A stretch of 64,000 nt of DNA, taken from assembly GCA_900466605.1 (NCBI GenBank), contig UBMU01000021.1, positions 62,001-126,000 on the forward strand. The letters are read 5' to 3'. Position 1 is the stretch's first letter. Every line of letters begins with the position of its first letter. The DNA comes from Hyphomicrobiales bacterium. Its GTDB lineage: Bacteria > Pseudomonadota > Alphaproteobacteria > Rhizobiales > Rhizobiaceae. Shown here in pieces: positions 1-9,165 of the stretch. The notes beneath the pieces were generated by a model. The model had not been told where the DNA came from. It did not search any database and was given only the letters and a program-made list of their open reading frames with translations. The translations under genes and the position numbers were made by a program.

Positions 1-61
1 GCCGCATCCTCTTTTCCAGGGGCTTGTATCCAACTGCCAATCTGGTGATTTCCGAAAATCA

Positions 62-443
62 CGTGAAGTACGTTACAGTAAATTTTAACGTTTCATCGCA
101 CCCCACACTCACGAAACCCACGATGTAAGCGGATACCGTCCGGCCACCATCCTTTCGGACGGCTGCATCGGGTTGACAAAAAGGCAAAGCGGGCTTCGGC
201 TGTGGTCAGTGGAAGTAGACAACGTAACCCGCAAAGCAAGACTCTAGGGTGTCGCGAGTAGGAGATTTTGGGTCTTATACGCCACGCCAATAGGTCGACT
301 TTCGGGATCCTAAAGAATGGTGTGTTCGCCATGACATCTGCCCTTTCCTTGGGCCTAACAAAAGCTATCGTGGTCTAGAGCCTCAGATCATGGGCCGCGC
401 CACGCAAATACGCATCGAATGTTACAGTAACGTACTTCTCACG
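62..443. repeat. Inverted copies of a GTTACAGTAA-type motif
   Basis: The motif cgtgaagtacgttacagtaa at 62-81 returns in inverted orientation at 421-443, with a 2-base insertion and one change. The core at 421-431 (GTTACAGTAAC) is itself a perfect 5-1-5 palindrome. The two copies flank about 340 bases with no convincing gene. They could be paired operators for a dimeric repressor of the TetR kind, or the ends of a small element. No regulator gene lies next to them. Confidence 0.4.
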
Positions 444-496
444 GCGTCCGTTTCGCGCATCATACGGTCCACCTTATGGGGGAGGCGGTTGATCCG

Positions 497-790
497 ATGG
501 GCGATACCCGAGCCTTCGCAAAAAACGGTTCGAAGGACGCGCAGCGTGGCCTTTGGCGGCTGTTGCTGAAGCTGCCTTCCGTTCGCGGCCGCCTGCAGGT
601 CATTGCTGCCGGGTCGAGCCATCTCAATGAACTCTTCGAAGCCTATGAAGAGGCGAACGTAGCCCTCGGACGCTTTCAGAAAGAGCGAGATCGGGAGAGC
701 TGCCCGCTGATCGAAGAGTACGAGGCCCTCTGTGCCGAAATCGAAAGCGACGTGCTCAGGCTCGTCCTTGACGACAAGAATTCCCTCTAG
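497..790 (+). CDS. Small hypothetical protein, helical and acidic C-terminus
   Basis: An open frame of about 97 codons that I do not recognise. The ATG at 497 is preferred to the in-frame ATG at 476, because GGAGG at 481-485 lies at a suitable distance from 497 while nothing like a ribosome site precedes 476. The C-terminal half is rich in Glu, Ala, Leu and Arg and predicts as amphipathic helix, with no signal peptide or membrane segment. It stands alone, followed by a 131-base gap before the next plus-strand gene. The long antisense frame over the same stretch is probably a shadow. A real small gene is likely but unproven. Confidence 0.45.
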   Translation: MGDTRAFAKNGSKDAQRGLWRLLLKLPSVRGRLQVIAAGSSHLNELFEAYEEANVALGRFQKERDRESCPLIEEYEALCAEIESDVLRLVLDDKNSL

Positions 791-921
791 CCGTCCTCCT
801 TTCACTGCCTGTTTAGGCCCTCCTTTGAATTACATTAGAGATTTCGGTTGCAACTTTATGTCATTGAGTCAATAAAACTTCTGCGCAGATTTCAGCTTGG
901 ACGATTGCTCTGGGGACGACC

Positions 922-2607
922 ATGAGTGCTGGAGTTCATGACAGACGCGAACAAGATTTGGACTGCAAACAGGCACGGGATGCGCTTGATCGGCTTCTCG
1001 CCGACCCAAGATTTAGAGTCCCGGATCGCCAGAAATCCATCCTGCTCTATCTGGTCCAGCGACATTTCGAGCACGAGAGTGTGAAGGCTTATGCCATTGC
1101 GGTTGACGTCCTGGGGCGGCCGAGCAACTTCGACCCTGGCACCGATCCGATTGTCCGCATTGAAATGAGCCGCCTTCGCTCCTCGCTTGAGGCATACTAT
1201 CTGGCGTTTGGCGATGAGCACGACGTCTGGATCAGCATCAAGAAGGGAAAATACGTCGTCTGCTTTACCGAAAGGGCAGTGGCTTCAACGGCGCATTGCG
1301 CAGATCTCGAGGCATATCACAAGCCAGTTGATTTCGTGCAAAATCGTGCGGTTCCGGCACCGGTGGAGAAGCTATATCAGAAGCAGGCTAGGCGATTTGC
1401 TCTGCCCTCGATCGTAGCCGTGGCGGCTATCACGGTGGCCACCTACGCTTACATCTCCAGGCCGACCATATCCGAAAAGCCCACTGTTTACGTATCTGTC
1501 GAGGCTGCCAGCCCTGACCGTGCCGCAGAGGCAAATCAGATGCGAGATGGCCTGCTGACGGCCCTAACGCAGTTCCAGACCCTGAATGTCGCGCAGCCGG
1601 CATATGCGTCGGCTCGAGCCAACGGGTCTGATCGACGCTATGAAATTCAACTCAAGTATTACGGCGATGGCGATGATCGCAGTGTCTGGTGGCAGGTCGT
1701 CGAGAACGCCACCGGCAGGCTGCTGATGTCCGGCCTTGAGCGTGTCGACACGACAGGAAAGAATGACACCACCGTACAGGATGAAATTGTCAAGACTCTC
1801 GCGCAACGGATCGCGGCAAACCGGGGCATCATCAATGCCATCGAGCTGCAGGCCGATGGTTCGTCTCTCGGGAACGGATGCGTGATAAGGGCCGAGTACG
1901 CGCTCGATATCAGGGGCGATCTCGGCGAGGCGATGGAGTGCCTGCAACAGACACTTCGGTTGAGGCCCGACGATTCCGATGCCAGTGCATTGCTGGCACG
2001 GGTCCTCGTCACCCCGCAGGGAAGGGCGACAACGCCCGAGATCGCTGATCGCGCGCTCGGTCTCGCGACGAAAGCTGCCGGCACGGCGCCGATGTCCGAT
2101 CGAGCGCAATTGGCATTGATGGCGGCGCAGGCCGCAAAGGGCAGACCGGCCGCGGCAATTGAAGCCGGCAACAGGGCGATCTCTCTCAATCCGAACAATC
2201 CTGATGCGGCCGCCGCGTTGGGGGGCGTGCTCTATTTCGCAGGATACCGGCAAGCGGGCGTATCGATGGCGCTGGACGCCAGCAAGGAGACACCCGTGAT
2301 GCCCCGATGCGCGATGGTTGTTCTGGCGCTGGAGGCGTTCCGCAACACCCGATACTCGGAGGCTCTGCTGTGGGCCGAGCAGATAAATGGCAGCAGCCCT
2401 CTCACGAACGTGATCCGTTCAGCATCGCTTGGAGAACTCGGCTCGGACCAGGCGAAGGCGAGTGTCGATAACGCAGGCGTCAGCGGCTCGGTGTTTCGAA
2501 TGACGATGGACGCAACCGGCTTGCAACCCGACCTAGCTTCGATGCTCGAGCGCGGCCTGATAAAGGCCGGCGCTGATTTTGACCAAGTCGGTAGCATCGC
2601 GCACTGA
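922..2607 (+). CDS. Membrane-anchored TPR protein with N-terminal winged-helix-like domain
   Basis: A 561-residue protein of a layout common in rhizobia. Residues 15-117 match a domain often found at the N-terminus of adenylate-cyclase-like and TPR regulators (LLYLVQRHFE, AYAIAVDVLGR, FDPGTDPIVRIEMSRLRSSL). That domain resembles the DNA-binding fold of CadC/OmpR proteins. One membrane segment spans about 159-178. The periplasmic part carries TPR-like helices, clearest around residues 330-460 (CLQQTLRLRPDDSDASALLAR and AIEAGNRAISLNPNNPDAAAALGG regions). A CadC-like one-component membrane sensor is the natural inference, but no ligand or target can be read. No catalytic cyclase domain follows. 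Confidence 0.7.
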   Translation: MSAGVHDRREQDLDCKQARDALDRLLADPRFRVPDRQKSILLYLVQRHFEHESVKAYAIAVDVLGRPSNFDPGTDPIVRIEMSRLRSSLEAYYLAFGDEHDVWISIKKGKYVVCFTERAVASTAHCADLEAYHKPVDFVQNRAVPAPVEKLYQKQARRFALPSIVAVAAITVATYAYISRPTISEKPTVYVSVEAASPDRAAEANQMRDGLLTALTQFQTLNVAQPAYASARANGSDRRYEIQLKYYGDGDDRSVWWQVVENATGRLLMSGLERVDTTGKNDTTVQDEIVKTLAQRIAANRGIINAIELQADGSSLGNGCVIRAEYALDIRGDLGEAMECLQQTLRLRPDDSDASALLARVLVTPQGRATTPEIADRALGLATKAAGTAPMSDRAQLALMAAQAAKGRPAAAIEAGNRAISLNPNNPDAAAALGGVLYFAGYRQAGVSMALDASKETPVMPRCAMVVLALEAFRNTRYSEALLWAEQINGSSPLTNVIRSASLGELGSDQAKASVDNAGVSGSVFRMTMDATGLQPDLASMLERGLIKAGADFDQVGSIAH

Positions 2608-3052
2608 CCGAAGGCGCTGCGAAATAACTCCATCGTTTTGCACATCAAGATAGATTTTCCTTCCCGAACGGAGCCCGGCGTAGACCTCTTCGTCACCGGT
2701 CCGATCAATCGGCGAAAAGATGCCGTCGCGCCACTTTCCGGCATTGTCGAGGCCGACTGATCGCCCTACACGTTCACGATGAACTGGAAGTTCACGCGTC
2801 CATGATCCTCCGGATCCTTGCTCACATACGTCTCGCGATAAATGACAAAAGTCCTACCAGCGGAGATGTTTTCATCGGCCCTGCGCCAGCGATCATCGCA
2901 ATACGCTGCGGTTGAAGCCCTCTGCCAAGAAATTGCTGCGCTATTCGAGCCGAAGAATCTCCGAACGCCAAGGCAATGACTATTCATCGCCGTGCCGGAG
3001 GGGCAAGGTAGACGATGATCGGATAGAGGGTTACCGCGCGGGCCCTGTAGAA
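2608..3052. other. Intergenic stretch with coding-like debris
   Basis: No intact gene is visible. On plus, 2641-2760 reads as about 39 sensible codons ending in TGA without a start. On minus, 2766-2900 reads as a plausible protein C-terminus ending in VNFQFIVNV. Both look like gene ends cut off by rearrangement next to the insertion-sequence nest that starts at 3053. I recognise neither family. Confidence 0.35.
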
Positions 3053-3132
3053 GCTATTTAGTAATGCGACAGTTGACCCAGTTAGAGAGGCGAGACTGTC
3101 GCATTTCTAACTGGCTGACTGACAATGTCGCA
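3053..3132. repeat. Head-to-head ISNCY ends (miniature, internally deleted element)
   Basis: Bases 3053-3088 repeat 5695-5730 directly with 2 mismatches in 36. Bases 3089-3114 are the reverse complement of 5720-5745 with one mismatch in 26. The outer TGCGACA (3065-3071) pairs with TGTCGCA (3126-3132), and GTTAG (3081-3085) with CTAAC (3107-3111). The stretch therefore looks like the two termini of the ISNCY-type element at 5.7 kb joined after loss of everything between them, a MITE-like relic. It also supplies spurious codons upstream of the IS110 gene. Confidence 0.65.
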
Positions 3133-3306
3133 GCCCTGTGCAGCTTTGACAGACCCGCACTTCGCGCCGGTTCCATAATGTATGTTATGCCACATCTTGT
3201 TTGTAGCCGGTACATTCTATTTCCAAGTGTTGGTGTGGACGGCCTCCGATCGAGCTTCGCAGTGTGCGAAAGTCAAATTGGAGATTTTTTGCAAAGGAAC
3301 CGTCCC

Positions 3307-4350
3307 ATGGAATACATCACAAGAATTGGTATGGATACGTCCAAGCATCTCTTCCAACTACATGGCGTTGACGCCGAGGAAAACGTCGTGTTGCGGCGCC
3401 AGGTTCGGCGCTCGCAGATGTTGACGTTCTTTCAAAAACTTCCGCCGACCGTCATTGGTATCGAAGCATGTGGCGCCTCACATCACTGGGCGCGAATGCT
3501 GCAATCCCTTGGCCACGAGGTCAGACTTCTTCCGCCCCAATACGTAAAGCCGTACGTAAAACGGAATAAGAATGATGCCGCCGATGCCGCAGCAGTTTGC
3601 GAGGCGATGAGCCGACCACATATGCGATTTGTTCCTGTGAAGACAAAGGACAATCAGGCAGTGCTGATGCTGTTGGGGGTTCGTGAGCGACTTTTGCGGG
3701 TTCGCACTCAGCTCAGTAATGCGATCCGAGGATATGCAGCCGAGTTCGGCCTGACAGTAGGGAGAGGCATATCCAGGCTTGAGCATCTGTTCGAGCGGAT
3801 TGCGGGAGATACCTCCCTACCCGCCTTGGCGCGGGAGCTCTTCAGCTTGCATGCGCAGGAATATCGGGATCTGCAGATGCGGATTGCTGAAATCGAAGAC
3901 AGGCTTGATGATTGGCGTCACGAGAACGAGAAAGTCCGCCGATTAACGAAGGTTCCGGGCATCGGCCCCATCGGTGCTTCATTGCTGGTGATGAAGACTC
4001 CTGATCCCGAGTGCTTCCGATCTGGCCGTGATTTTGCAGCGTGGATTGGGTTAACACCCAAAGATCATTCAAGCGGCGGCAAAAGGCGTCTGGGCGGGAT
4101 CACGCACGCGGGCGACGAAGCCTTGCGAAGTGTACTAGTCGCGGGGGCTACAAATTTAATCCGATACGCGCGTCTCGGCCGAGGTCAAGTATCGCCATGG
4201 CTCGCAGCTCTAATCAAACGCAAACCTCCCATGCTGGCGGCTGTCGCATTGGCCAACAAGATGGCCCGCATTGCCTGGAAGCTCCTCGTTAGTGGTGAAG
4301 CCTATGCGCAATCGTCGAACTCGCGCCAGTTATCAGCGCAACCCGGGTAG
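3307..4350 (+). CDS. IS110 family transposase
   Basis: A full-length transposase of about 347 residues that catalyses excision and insertion of an IS110-type element. The N-terminal DEDD RuvC-like domain starts with IGMDTSK (Asp near residue 8). It continues with GIEACGASHHWAR and KNDAADAAAVCEA, the usual acidic catalytic positions. The C-terminal Transposase_20 domain shows VPGIGPIGASLL and AAWIGLTPKDHSSGGK, with the conserved serine region. The frame is open upstream to 3064, but the ATG at 3307 follows AAAGGA and gives the normal family N-terminus. The upstream codons fall in relic ISNCY DNA. No frameshift is seen, so the gene may be active. Confidence 0.93.
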   Translation: MEYITRIGMDTSKHLFQLHGVDAEENVVLRRQVRRSQMLTFFQKLPPTVIGIEACGASHHWARMLQSLGHEVRLLPPQYVKPYVKRNKNDAADAAAVCEAMSRPHMRFVPVKTKDNQAVLMLLGVRERLLRVRTQLSNAIRGYAAEFGLTVGRGISRLEHLFERIAGDTSLPALARELFSLHAQEYRDLQMRIAEIEDRLDDWRHENEKVRRLTKVPGIGPIGASLLVMKTPDPECFRSGRDFAAWIGLTPKDHSSGGKRRLGGITHAGDEALRSVLVAGATNLIRYARLGRGQVSPWLAALIKRKPPMLAAVALANKMARIAWKLLVSGEAYAQSSNSRQLSAQPG

Positions 4351-4641
4351 CTCCTGACCCGTCGCTTACAAATCTTGCAGTGGATAGATAGATGGTGTGA
4401 TCGATCGATCCGAGACGGAAGACATTCCGAATGTCGCATAGGCTGCCACAAGCCGCCCAAGTGTTAGGAACTTTCGTCGCGGAAACCATCTTGGCCAGCG
4501 GTCCTATGCTGCCGCATGAACAGGCCGGACATATGATCGCAAGCGATCCGATCACATAACTTTTATCCCCTTGCGAGGCGGAGGCCGTCCACATATGCGA
4601 CATGCCAATGATTTCAATGGCTTCACTTTGGAGATTTTGGC
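4351..4641. other. Non-coding gap between IS110 and IS30 genes
   Basis: About 290 bases with no supported gene. The last 45 bases match the leader of the IS30 remnant at 11.8 kb (caatggcttcactttggag just before the start codon), so the left part of the IS30-type element starts around 4600. I could not pick out clear terminal inverted repeats for it. Confidence 0.5.
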
Positions 4642-5658
4642 ATGTCCCGATGCTATACGCAACTTGCTCTCGCCGACCGACGACGCCTACATCAGCTGGT
4701 GGCGGCAAAAGTGCCTGTCAACGAAATGGCCCGTCAGCTTGGCCGCCATCGTTCGACGATTTACCGCGAGATCAAGCGCAACACGTTTCGCGATCGTGAA
4801 CTGCCGGACTACGACGGTTACTACAGCACGGTAGCTCACGATATCTCCAAGGACCGGCGACGCCGGCTGAGAAAGCTGCGGCGGCACCCGAGTTTACGTA
4901 CGGAGATCATCAACCAGTTGGAGGCACGCTGGTCTCCGGAGCAGATCGCCGGGCGCCTGTTGTTGGAGGGGCACAGCCTCGTCCGCGTCTGTAAAGAGAC
5001 AATCTATCGCTTCATTTACAGCAAGGAAGATTACGGGCTTGGCCTCTATCAGTATCTACCGGAAGCGCGTCGCAAACGTCGTCCACTGCGCTCCAGGAAG
5101 CCGCGCGACGGTGCGTTTCCAGCCTCGCGCCGCATATCCCAACGTCCTGATTTTATTGGAGATAGATCGCAGTTTGGACATTGGGAGGGCGACCTCCTCA
5201 TCTTTGAGCGTCCACTCGGCCACGCCAATGTCACGTCGCTCGTCGAGCGCAAGAGCCGCTACACCGTTCTCATCAAGAATCCAAGCCGGCATTCTCGCCC
5301 GATCATGGACAAGATCATCAGAGCTTTTTCGCCTTTGCCGGCCTTTGCGCGTCAGAGCTTCACGTTTGATCGCGGTACCGAGTTTGCCGGATTCCGGGCT
5401 TTGGAAGAAGGGATCGGCGCGAATAGCTGGTTTTGCGACCCAAGTGCGCCTTGGCAAAAAGGAACCGTCGAGAACACCAACAAACGCATTCGCCGCTTCA
5501 TGCCGGGAGCTACAGATCTCGCCGCCGTGTCACAACGCGACCTGATCCAACTCGCACGTCATCTGAACGACCAACCCCGTAAATGCCTTGGCTACAAGAC
5601 CCCAGCCGAGGTGTTCATGGCGCATTTGCACGATGAGACGCGATCCCCTACCCTGTAA
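4642..5658 (+). CDS. IS30 family transposase
   Basis: An intact 338-residue DDE transposase. The N-terminal helix-turn-helix reads ADRRRLHQLVAAK followed by MARQLGRHRSTIYREIKRN, the classic IS30 DNA-binding motif. WSPEQIAGRL and KETIYRFIY follow. The rve-type catalytic core has GHWEGDLL (first Asp), FDRGTEF (second Asp) and KGTVENTNKRIRR (Glu). The C-terminus LNDQPRKCLGYKTPAEVF is typical. It lies between the IS110 gene and the ISNCY end at 5695. A truncated relative, with the same leader and first 20-odd codons, lies at 11.8 kb. Length and motifs suggest a functional gene. Confidence 0.95.
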   Translation: MSRCYTQLALADRRRLHQLVAAKVPVNEMARQLGRHRSTIYREIKRNTFRDRELPDYDGYYSTVAHDISKDRRRRLRKLRRHPSLRTEIINQLEARWSPEQIAGRLLLEGHSLVRVCKETIYRFIYSKEDYGLGLYQYLPEARRKRRPLRSRKPRDGAFPASRRISQRPDFIGDRSQFGHWEGDLLIFERPLGHANVTSLVERKSRYTVLIKNPSRHSRPIMDKIIRAFSPLPAFARQSFTFDRGTEFAGFRALEEGIGANSWFCDPSAPWQKGTVENTNKRIRRFMPGATDLAAVSQRDLIQLARHLNDQPRKCLGYKTPAEVFMAHLHDETRSPTL

Positions 5659-5694
5659 AAGTGGGCGTGATGCACTTGGGTTAGCTTCTCCCCG

Positions 5695-5745
5695 GCTATT
5701 TAGTAATGCGACAGTTGGGCCAGTTAGAGATGCGACAGTCTCGCC
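5695..5745 (+). repeat. Left end of ISNCY-type element
   Basis: This 51-base stretch carries two related TGCGACAGT motifs (from 5707 and 5731) separated by CCAGTTAGAGA. Copies in direct and inverted orientation recur at 3053-3132. It lies about 100 bases upstream of the transposase start, where the terminal repeat of the element is expected. Confidence 0.6.
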
Positions 5746-5847
5746 TCTCGACGCACTGGTCAAAGCCAGCGTTAGGAGCAAGGATGACGATCTTCAGCCT
5801 GGTCGAGACCATGAGCGGTCGGAGTCGTCATGTCCTGTTTGATCACC

Positions 5848-6480
5848 ATGTCGCAGAAAGAATTGCATCGCCTCGAGCTTATCCAGAAGATCCGTGACGA
5901 ACGCCTGACCGTCGTCGAGGCCGCCGAAAGACTCGACCTCAGTCGAAGCCAGGTCCATCGGCTGCTGCAAGCCTATGACCGGGATGGTCCGGCCGGGCTC
6001 GTTTCCAGGAAGCGATCTCGTCCGAGCAACCGGCGCCACAGCGAGGAGTTTCGCAATGCGGCGCTGGATCTGATCCGCGAACGCTATCTAGATTTCGGTC
6101 CGACGCTGGCGCGTGAGAAGTTGATAGAGCTGCACCGGATTTCTGTCGCCAAGGAGACGCTGCGGCAATGGATGACCGAGGCTGGCATCTGGATCTCGCG
6201 TCGGGAACGCAAGAAGCGGGTTTTCCAGCCACGCGGCCGACGTGATTGCTTTGGCGAACTGGTGCAGATCGATGGCTCGCATCACTGGTGGTTCGAGAAC
6301 CGTGGGCCCAAATGCGCCCTGCTCGTCTATATCGATGACGCGACCGGCAAGCTGCTACATCTACGGTTTGCCGGATCGGAGAACACATTCGACTATCTGC
6401 ACGCGACCAAGGCTTATCTGCAGCAATGGGGCAAACCGCTGGCCTTCTACAGTGACAAGCATGGTGTTTTCCGCTCCACG
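5848..6480 (+). pseudogene. Truncated ISNCY (IS1202-like) transposase
   Basis: The N-terminal 210 or so residues of an ISNCY-type transposase. An HTH region (VVEAAERLDLSRSQVHRLL, then YDRDGPAGLVSRKRSRPSNRR) is followed by an rve-type core (CFGELVQIDGSHHWWFENRG, LLVYIDDATGKLLHLRF) ending at SDKHGVFR near 6470. In intact relatives the catalytic core and C-terminus continue for about 200 more residues. Here the frame runs into unrelated codons derived from the antisense of the next gene, so the element is cut at about 6470-6503. The ATG at 5848 (MSQKEL) fits the family better than the one at 5830. Confidence 0.85.
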
Positions 6481-6503
6481 CATGCGTCGGCGATCACTGT
6501 CAA

Positions 6504-7087
6504 TCACTCACCATCGGGCGTCATCGCCATGACATCGATGAAGCGTCCTTTGCCGTCAAATCGGCATTGGAACTTCTTGACACCTTCGTTACCCTTGTCC
6601 ACCGTGCCGTCGATAGTCGTGCCCGATCCGGTCTTTTTGGGCTTCGCAGTTTTGATGTAACTGGGCTTGGTGCCATACATGCTCGATACCTCGCCCCGAC
6701 AATACGCCGGACGATTGCCCGGCGTGATGGCAGCCCCTGTACCCATTGGCATTGCATCTGGCTTATCCACGGGTGCGGCAGCCGAACCACTCATCACTGT
6801 GCAGATGCCGTTACCACTACCCTTCTTCATGTAGGAGATTGAAGGAGACCCGTCAGGATTGATGCTGATGGACAGTGTCACGCCGCCTTGGGTCGCTTCA
6901 TAGTAGTTCTCATTGACGACTTTGAGTTTTGTTTCCTTGCCATTCAAGTAAACGGGACCACCCGCGTCGGCGTGGACATCGATATTGCCCGGACATTGGC
7001 ATTCAGGAAGGGCACCGCCGCAACAGCGTGCCCCGCCGCACAGATAGCAGAAATCGTCAAAACTATGCGAGAGCCAATCATCATAGT
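6504..7087 (-). pseudogene. Secreted protein gene with a frameshift after the signal peptide
   Basis: Read leftwards, ATG at 7087 follows GGGAGAAG and encodes a good signal peptide (MMIGSRIVLTISAICAAG, cleavage after HAVA). The mature protein continues in a different frame, from about 7020 to the TGA at 6504 (CPGNIDVHADAGGPVYLNGK, NYYEATQGGVTLSI, CRFDGKGRFIDVMAM). A one-base deletion near 7015-7025 would explain this. The intact product would be about 194 residues, exported and cysteine-containing, of a family I cannot name. Its 3' end coincides with the breakpoint of the ISNCY element. A sequencing error is the alternative. Confidence 0.6.
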
Positions 7088-7234
7088 GCTTCTCCCAACG
7101 AGCCAGGTTGAGCGTGGCACGATGGTTTTTGAAGTCAAGTTGCGCATGAGTAGTTATTTGTCGCAATGGGCGAAACCACCATACTTGACATAGTCAGCGA
7201 TAGCTTACGGGAGACAGAAGCCTTCAGGTATAGA

Positions 7235-7339
7235 TCACCTTGGGTAGTTCCACGGCAGGAGTGCACCAATCTGCCTCTGAGGATGACCATTGACGATGGC
7301 AGTCAGCGTCCCGGTCAGATAGGCCAGCGGGTCAAGCAT
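7235..7339 (-). pseudogene. IS66 TnpC C-terminal remnant
   Basis: About 34 codons on the minus strand read LDPLAYLTGTLTAIVNGHP then QIGALLPWNYPR and stop. This matches the conserved end of IS66-family TnpC (DPxAWLxxVLxRIxxHP followed by LLPWNY). Nothing of the catalytic domain remains in frame upstream. It is debris at the edge of the IS nest. The rest of 7340-7553 has no supported gene. Confidence 0.6.
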
Positions 7340-7553
7340 AGGCTTGCTCCAACCCCCGGAAAAATTCTTCGAATAGAGCTTTCGAGAGGCGGCGGGACTT
7401 CTCAGTAGTCGCAAGAACCAGCAATCCAGACGCCCCCTATTAGTCGGGAGGGCTGTTCGTCCACAATAATTGTGCAGTGCAGCAACTATTTCCCGCGAGG
7501 ACCGTTTAGCCTTTTGATCATCGCCCTCCGGCAGGTGATAACGGGAGTGAAAG

Positions 7554-8618
7554 ATGCGGTCTCTATCGGATACCCTAGAGCGCCTTGCCCGCCTCAACCG
7601 CGAGCGTCAGCCATATAGCCCGCCTTCACGTTTTTCGGAGCTTGAACGGTTCGGCTCGAACCCCGGAGCACTATCTGCAAAGGTCTACTTACCTTCGGCC
7701 CCTCCGGAACACCCTGCCTTGGTGGTCGTGTTGCACGGTTGCACTCAAACCGCCGCCGGCTATGACGACGCCTCGGGGTGGTCAAGGCTCGCTGACGAGT
7801 TCGGCTTCGCGCTCCTCTTTCCCGAGCAAAGGCGTAGTAACAACGCCAATTTGTGTTTCAACTGGTTTGTTCCAGAGGACATTCGTAGGGATACTGGCGA
7901 GGCACTATCAATTCGACAGATGATCGAAATGGTTTCGATTCAACACAAGATAGATCGCAGCCGAGTATTCATAACTGGCCTTTCTGCTGGCGGCGCAATG
8001 GCGAACGTCATGCTCGCCGCTTACCCGGAGGTCTTCGCGGCCGGTGCCATCATCGCAGGCTTGCCATATGGAACTGCGTCGACTGTTCCCGAAGCTTTCG
8101 ATCGCATGCGAGGACATGGCCTGCCCGCAGCGCGTGACTTGAGCATGATCCTGGCGGCGGCGTCGCCAACTGTTCACGCTTGGCCAACAGTTTCGATCTG
8201 GCACGGCACCGCAGACAGGACAGTTGCGGAAGCCAACGCGCAGGCCGTCATCGATCAATGGCGAGGGGTTCACAGGTTAAGCGCGAGACCGTCAACGGTT
8301 GAGGTGTCGGGCCGCGACACGACAACCATCTGGCGGGACTCCAACGGGCAAGTCTTGATCTCCTACCACTCGATCTCAAATCTGGCGCATGGGACGCCTC
8401 TCGACACGAGCAACGGTCGCGAGAAGACTGCCCCTTTCATGATCGACGTGGGCATATCGTCTACGAGCCAAATTGCGCATGAATGGGGGCTAACGCCAAC
8501 ATTCGAGAGAAGGGACATTGTCGCAGACAGCATTCCTTCCGCCGCCGGCAAAGACCATGCGGCTGGAATACAAACAACAATCGAGAACGCGCTAAGGGCG
8601 GCTGGATTGATGAAATAG
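7554..8618 (+). CDS. PHB-depolymerase-family esterase (LpqC-like)
   Basis: A 354-residue alpha/beta hydrolase of the poly(3-hydroxybutyrate) depolymerase / feruloyl-esterase family. HGCTQT at 61-66 is the oxyanion-hole motif. GLSAGG at 142-147 places the nucleophile at Ser144, WHGTAD at 216-221 offers the acid Asp221, and NLAHGTPLD near residue 281 the histidine. There is no obvious signal peptide, as in many rhizobial cytoplasmic members, so the substrate could be an intracellular polyester or an aryl ester. The start follows GGGAGTGAAAG. The downstream truncated gene begins right at its stop, so any original operon partner is damaged. Confidence 0.85.
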   Translation: MRSLSDTLERLARLNRERQPYSPPSRFSELERFGSNPGALSAKVYLPSAPPEHPALVVVLHGCTQTAAGYDDASGWSRLADEFGFALLFPEQRRSNNANLCFNWFVPEDIRRDTGEALSIRQMIEMVSIQHKIDRSRVFITGLSAGGAMANVMLAAYPEVFAAGAIIAGLPYGTASTVPEAFDRMRGHGLPAARDLSMILAAASPTVHAWPTVSIWHGTADRTVAEANAQAVIDQWRGVHRLSARPSTVEVSGRDTTTIWRDSNGQVLISYHSISNLAHGTPLDTSNGREKTAPFMIDVGISSTSQIAHEWGLTPTFERRDIVADSIPSAAGKDHAAGIQTTIENALRAAGLMK

Positions 8619-8619
8619 G

Positions 8620-9136
8620 CCGTGAAATTCTGACCGATCAAGAGCTTTCGGAGGCCGAGGCTCGGCTGGGCGGCGAGATCATCAACATTCCCCTGATGGC
8701 TGGCTTCGACCTCTATGCTCCTGCTGACGGCCGCACGCCTACCGACCGTCTGGCTGGCCCAACGCTGGAAAGCTGGGACCGCGAAAAGCTTGACTGGGAA
8801 TACATCGAAAAGTGTCAGGCGGTGGCCACGGCAGGATTCACGGATGCGTTGGCACAGGTCATGGCTGTCCTCGACGGCATGATCCCAGAGGGCCGCAACG
8901 TAATCTTTGCCCACACGATGGCCGGAGGCATTCCGAAAGCGAAGGGATTCCTCGTCATCGCAAACCGCATTTACAAGGGAACGGGTCCACGCCACATGTC
9001 ATCGCAGGCACTGCTCGACAGTGACATGGGCAGGCTGATCCTTCGGAATTTCGACGAGGTCTCGGCCAACACGTTCCGACATCTGATTGATTCCAGCGCG
9101 GCTGTGCCGCGCTCAAAAGGCGCGGCACACTCATAA
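8620..9136 (+). pseudogene. N-terminally truncated protein, possibly enoyl-ACP-reductase-like (FabMG type)
   Basis: From the esterase stop codon onward, a coherent frame of about 170 codons has no plausible start. It reads GREILTDQELSEAEARLGGE, IPLMAGFDLYAPADGRTPTD, MIPEGRNVIFAHTMAGGIPK, and ends with SANTFRHLI and a short tail. Frame continuity upstream exists only through esterase codons in another phase, so the 5' part is missing. The C-terminal motifs recall proteins annotated as FabMG-family enoyl-ACP reductases, from memory only. It reads as a gene end joined to the esterase gene by deletion. Confidence 0.45.
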
Positions 9137-9165
9137 CTACCGCGGGCTACTAAAGCCGCATAGCG

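Noticed and set aside
93..332. Minus-strand 79-codon ORF at the left edge (MANTPFFRIPKVDL start)
   Set aside because: The start has a loose ribosome site, but the rest is Arg/Cys/Leu-rich with no recognisable domain, so it was not supported as a gene.
3064..3306. N-terminal extension of the IS110 transposase (81 extra residues)
   Set aside because: The codons fall in the ISNCY terminal repeats and intergenic DNA. ATG 3307 has a ribosome site and gives the normal family start.
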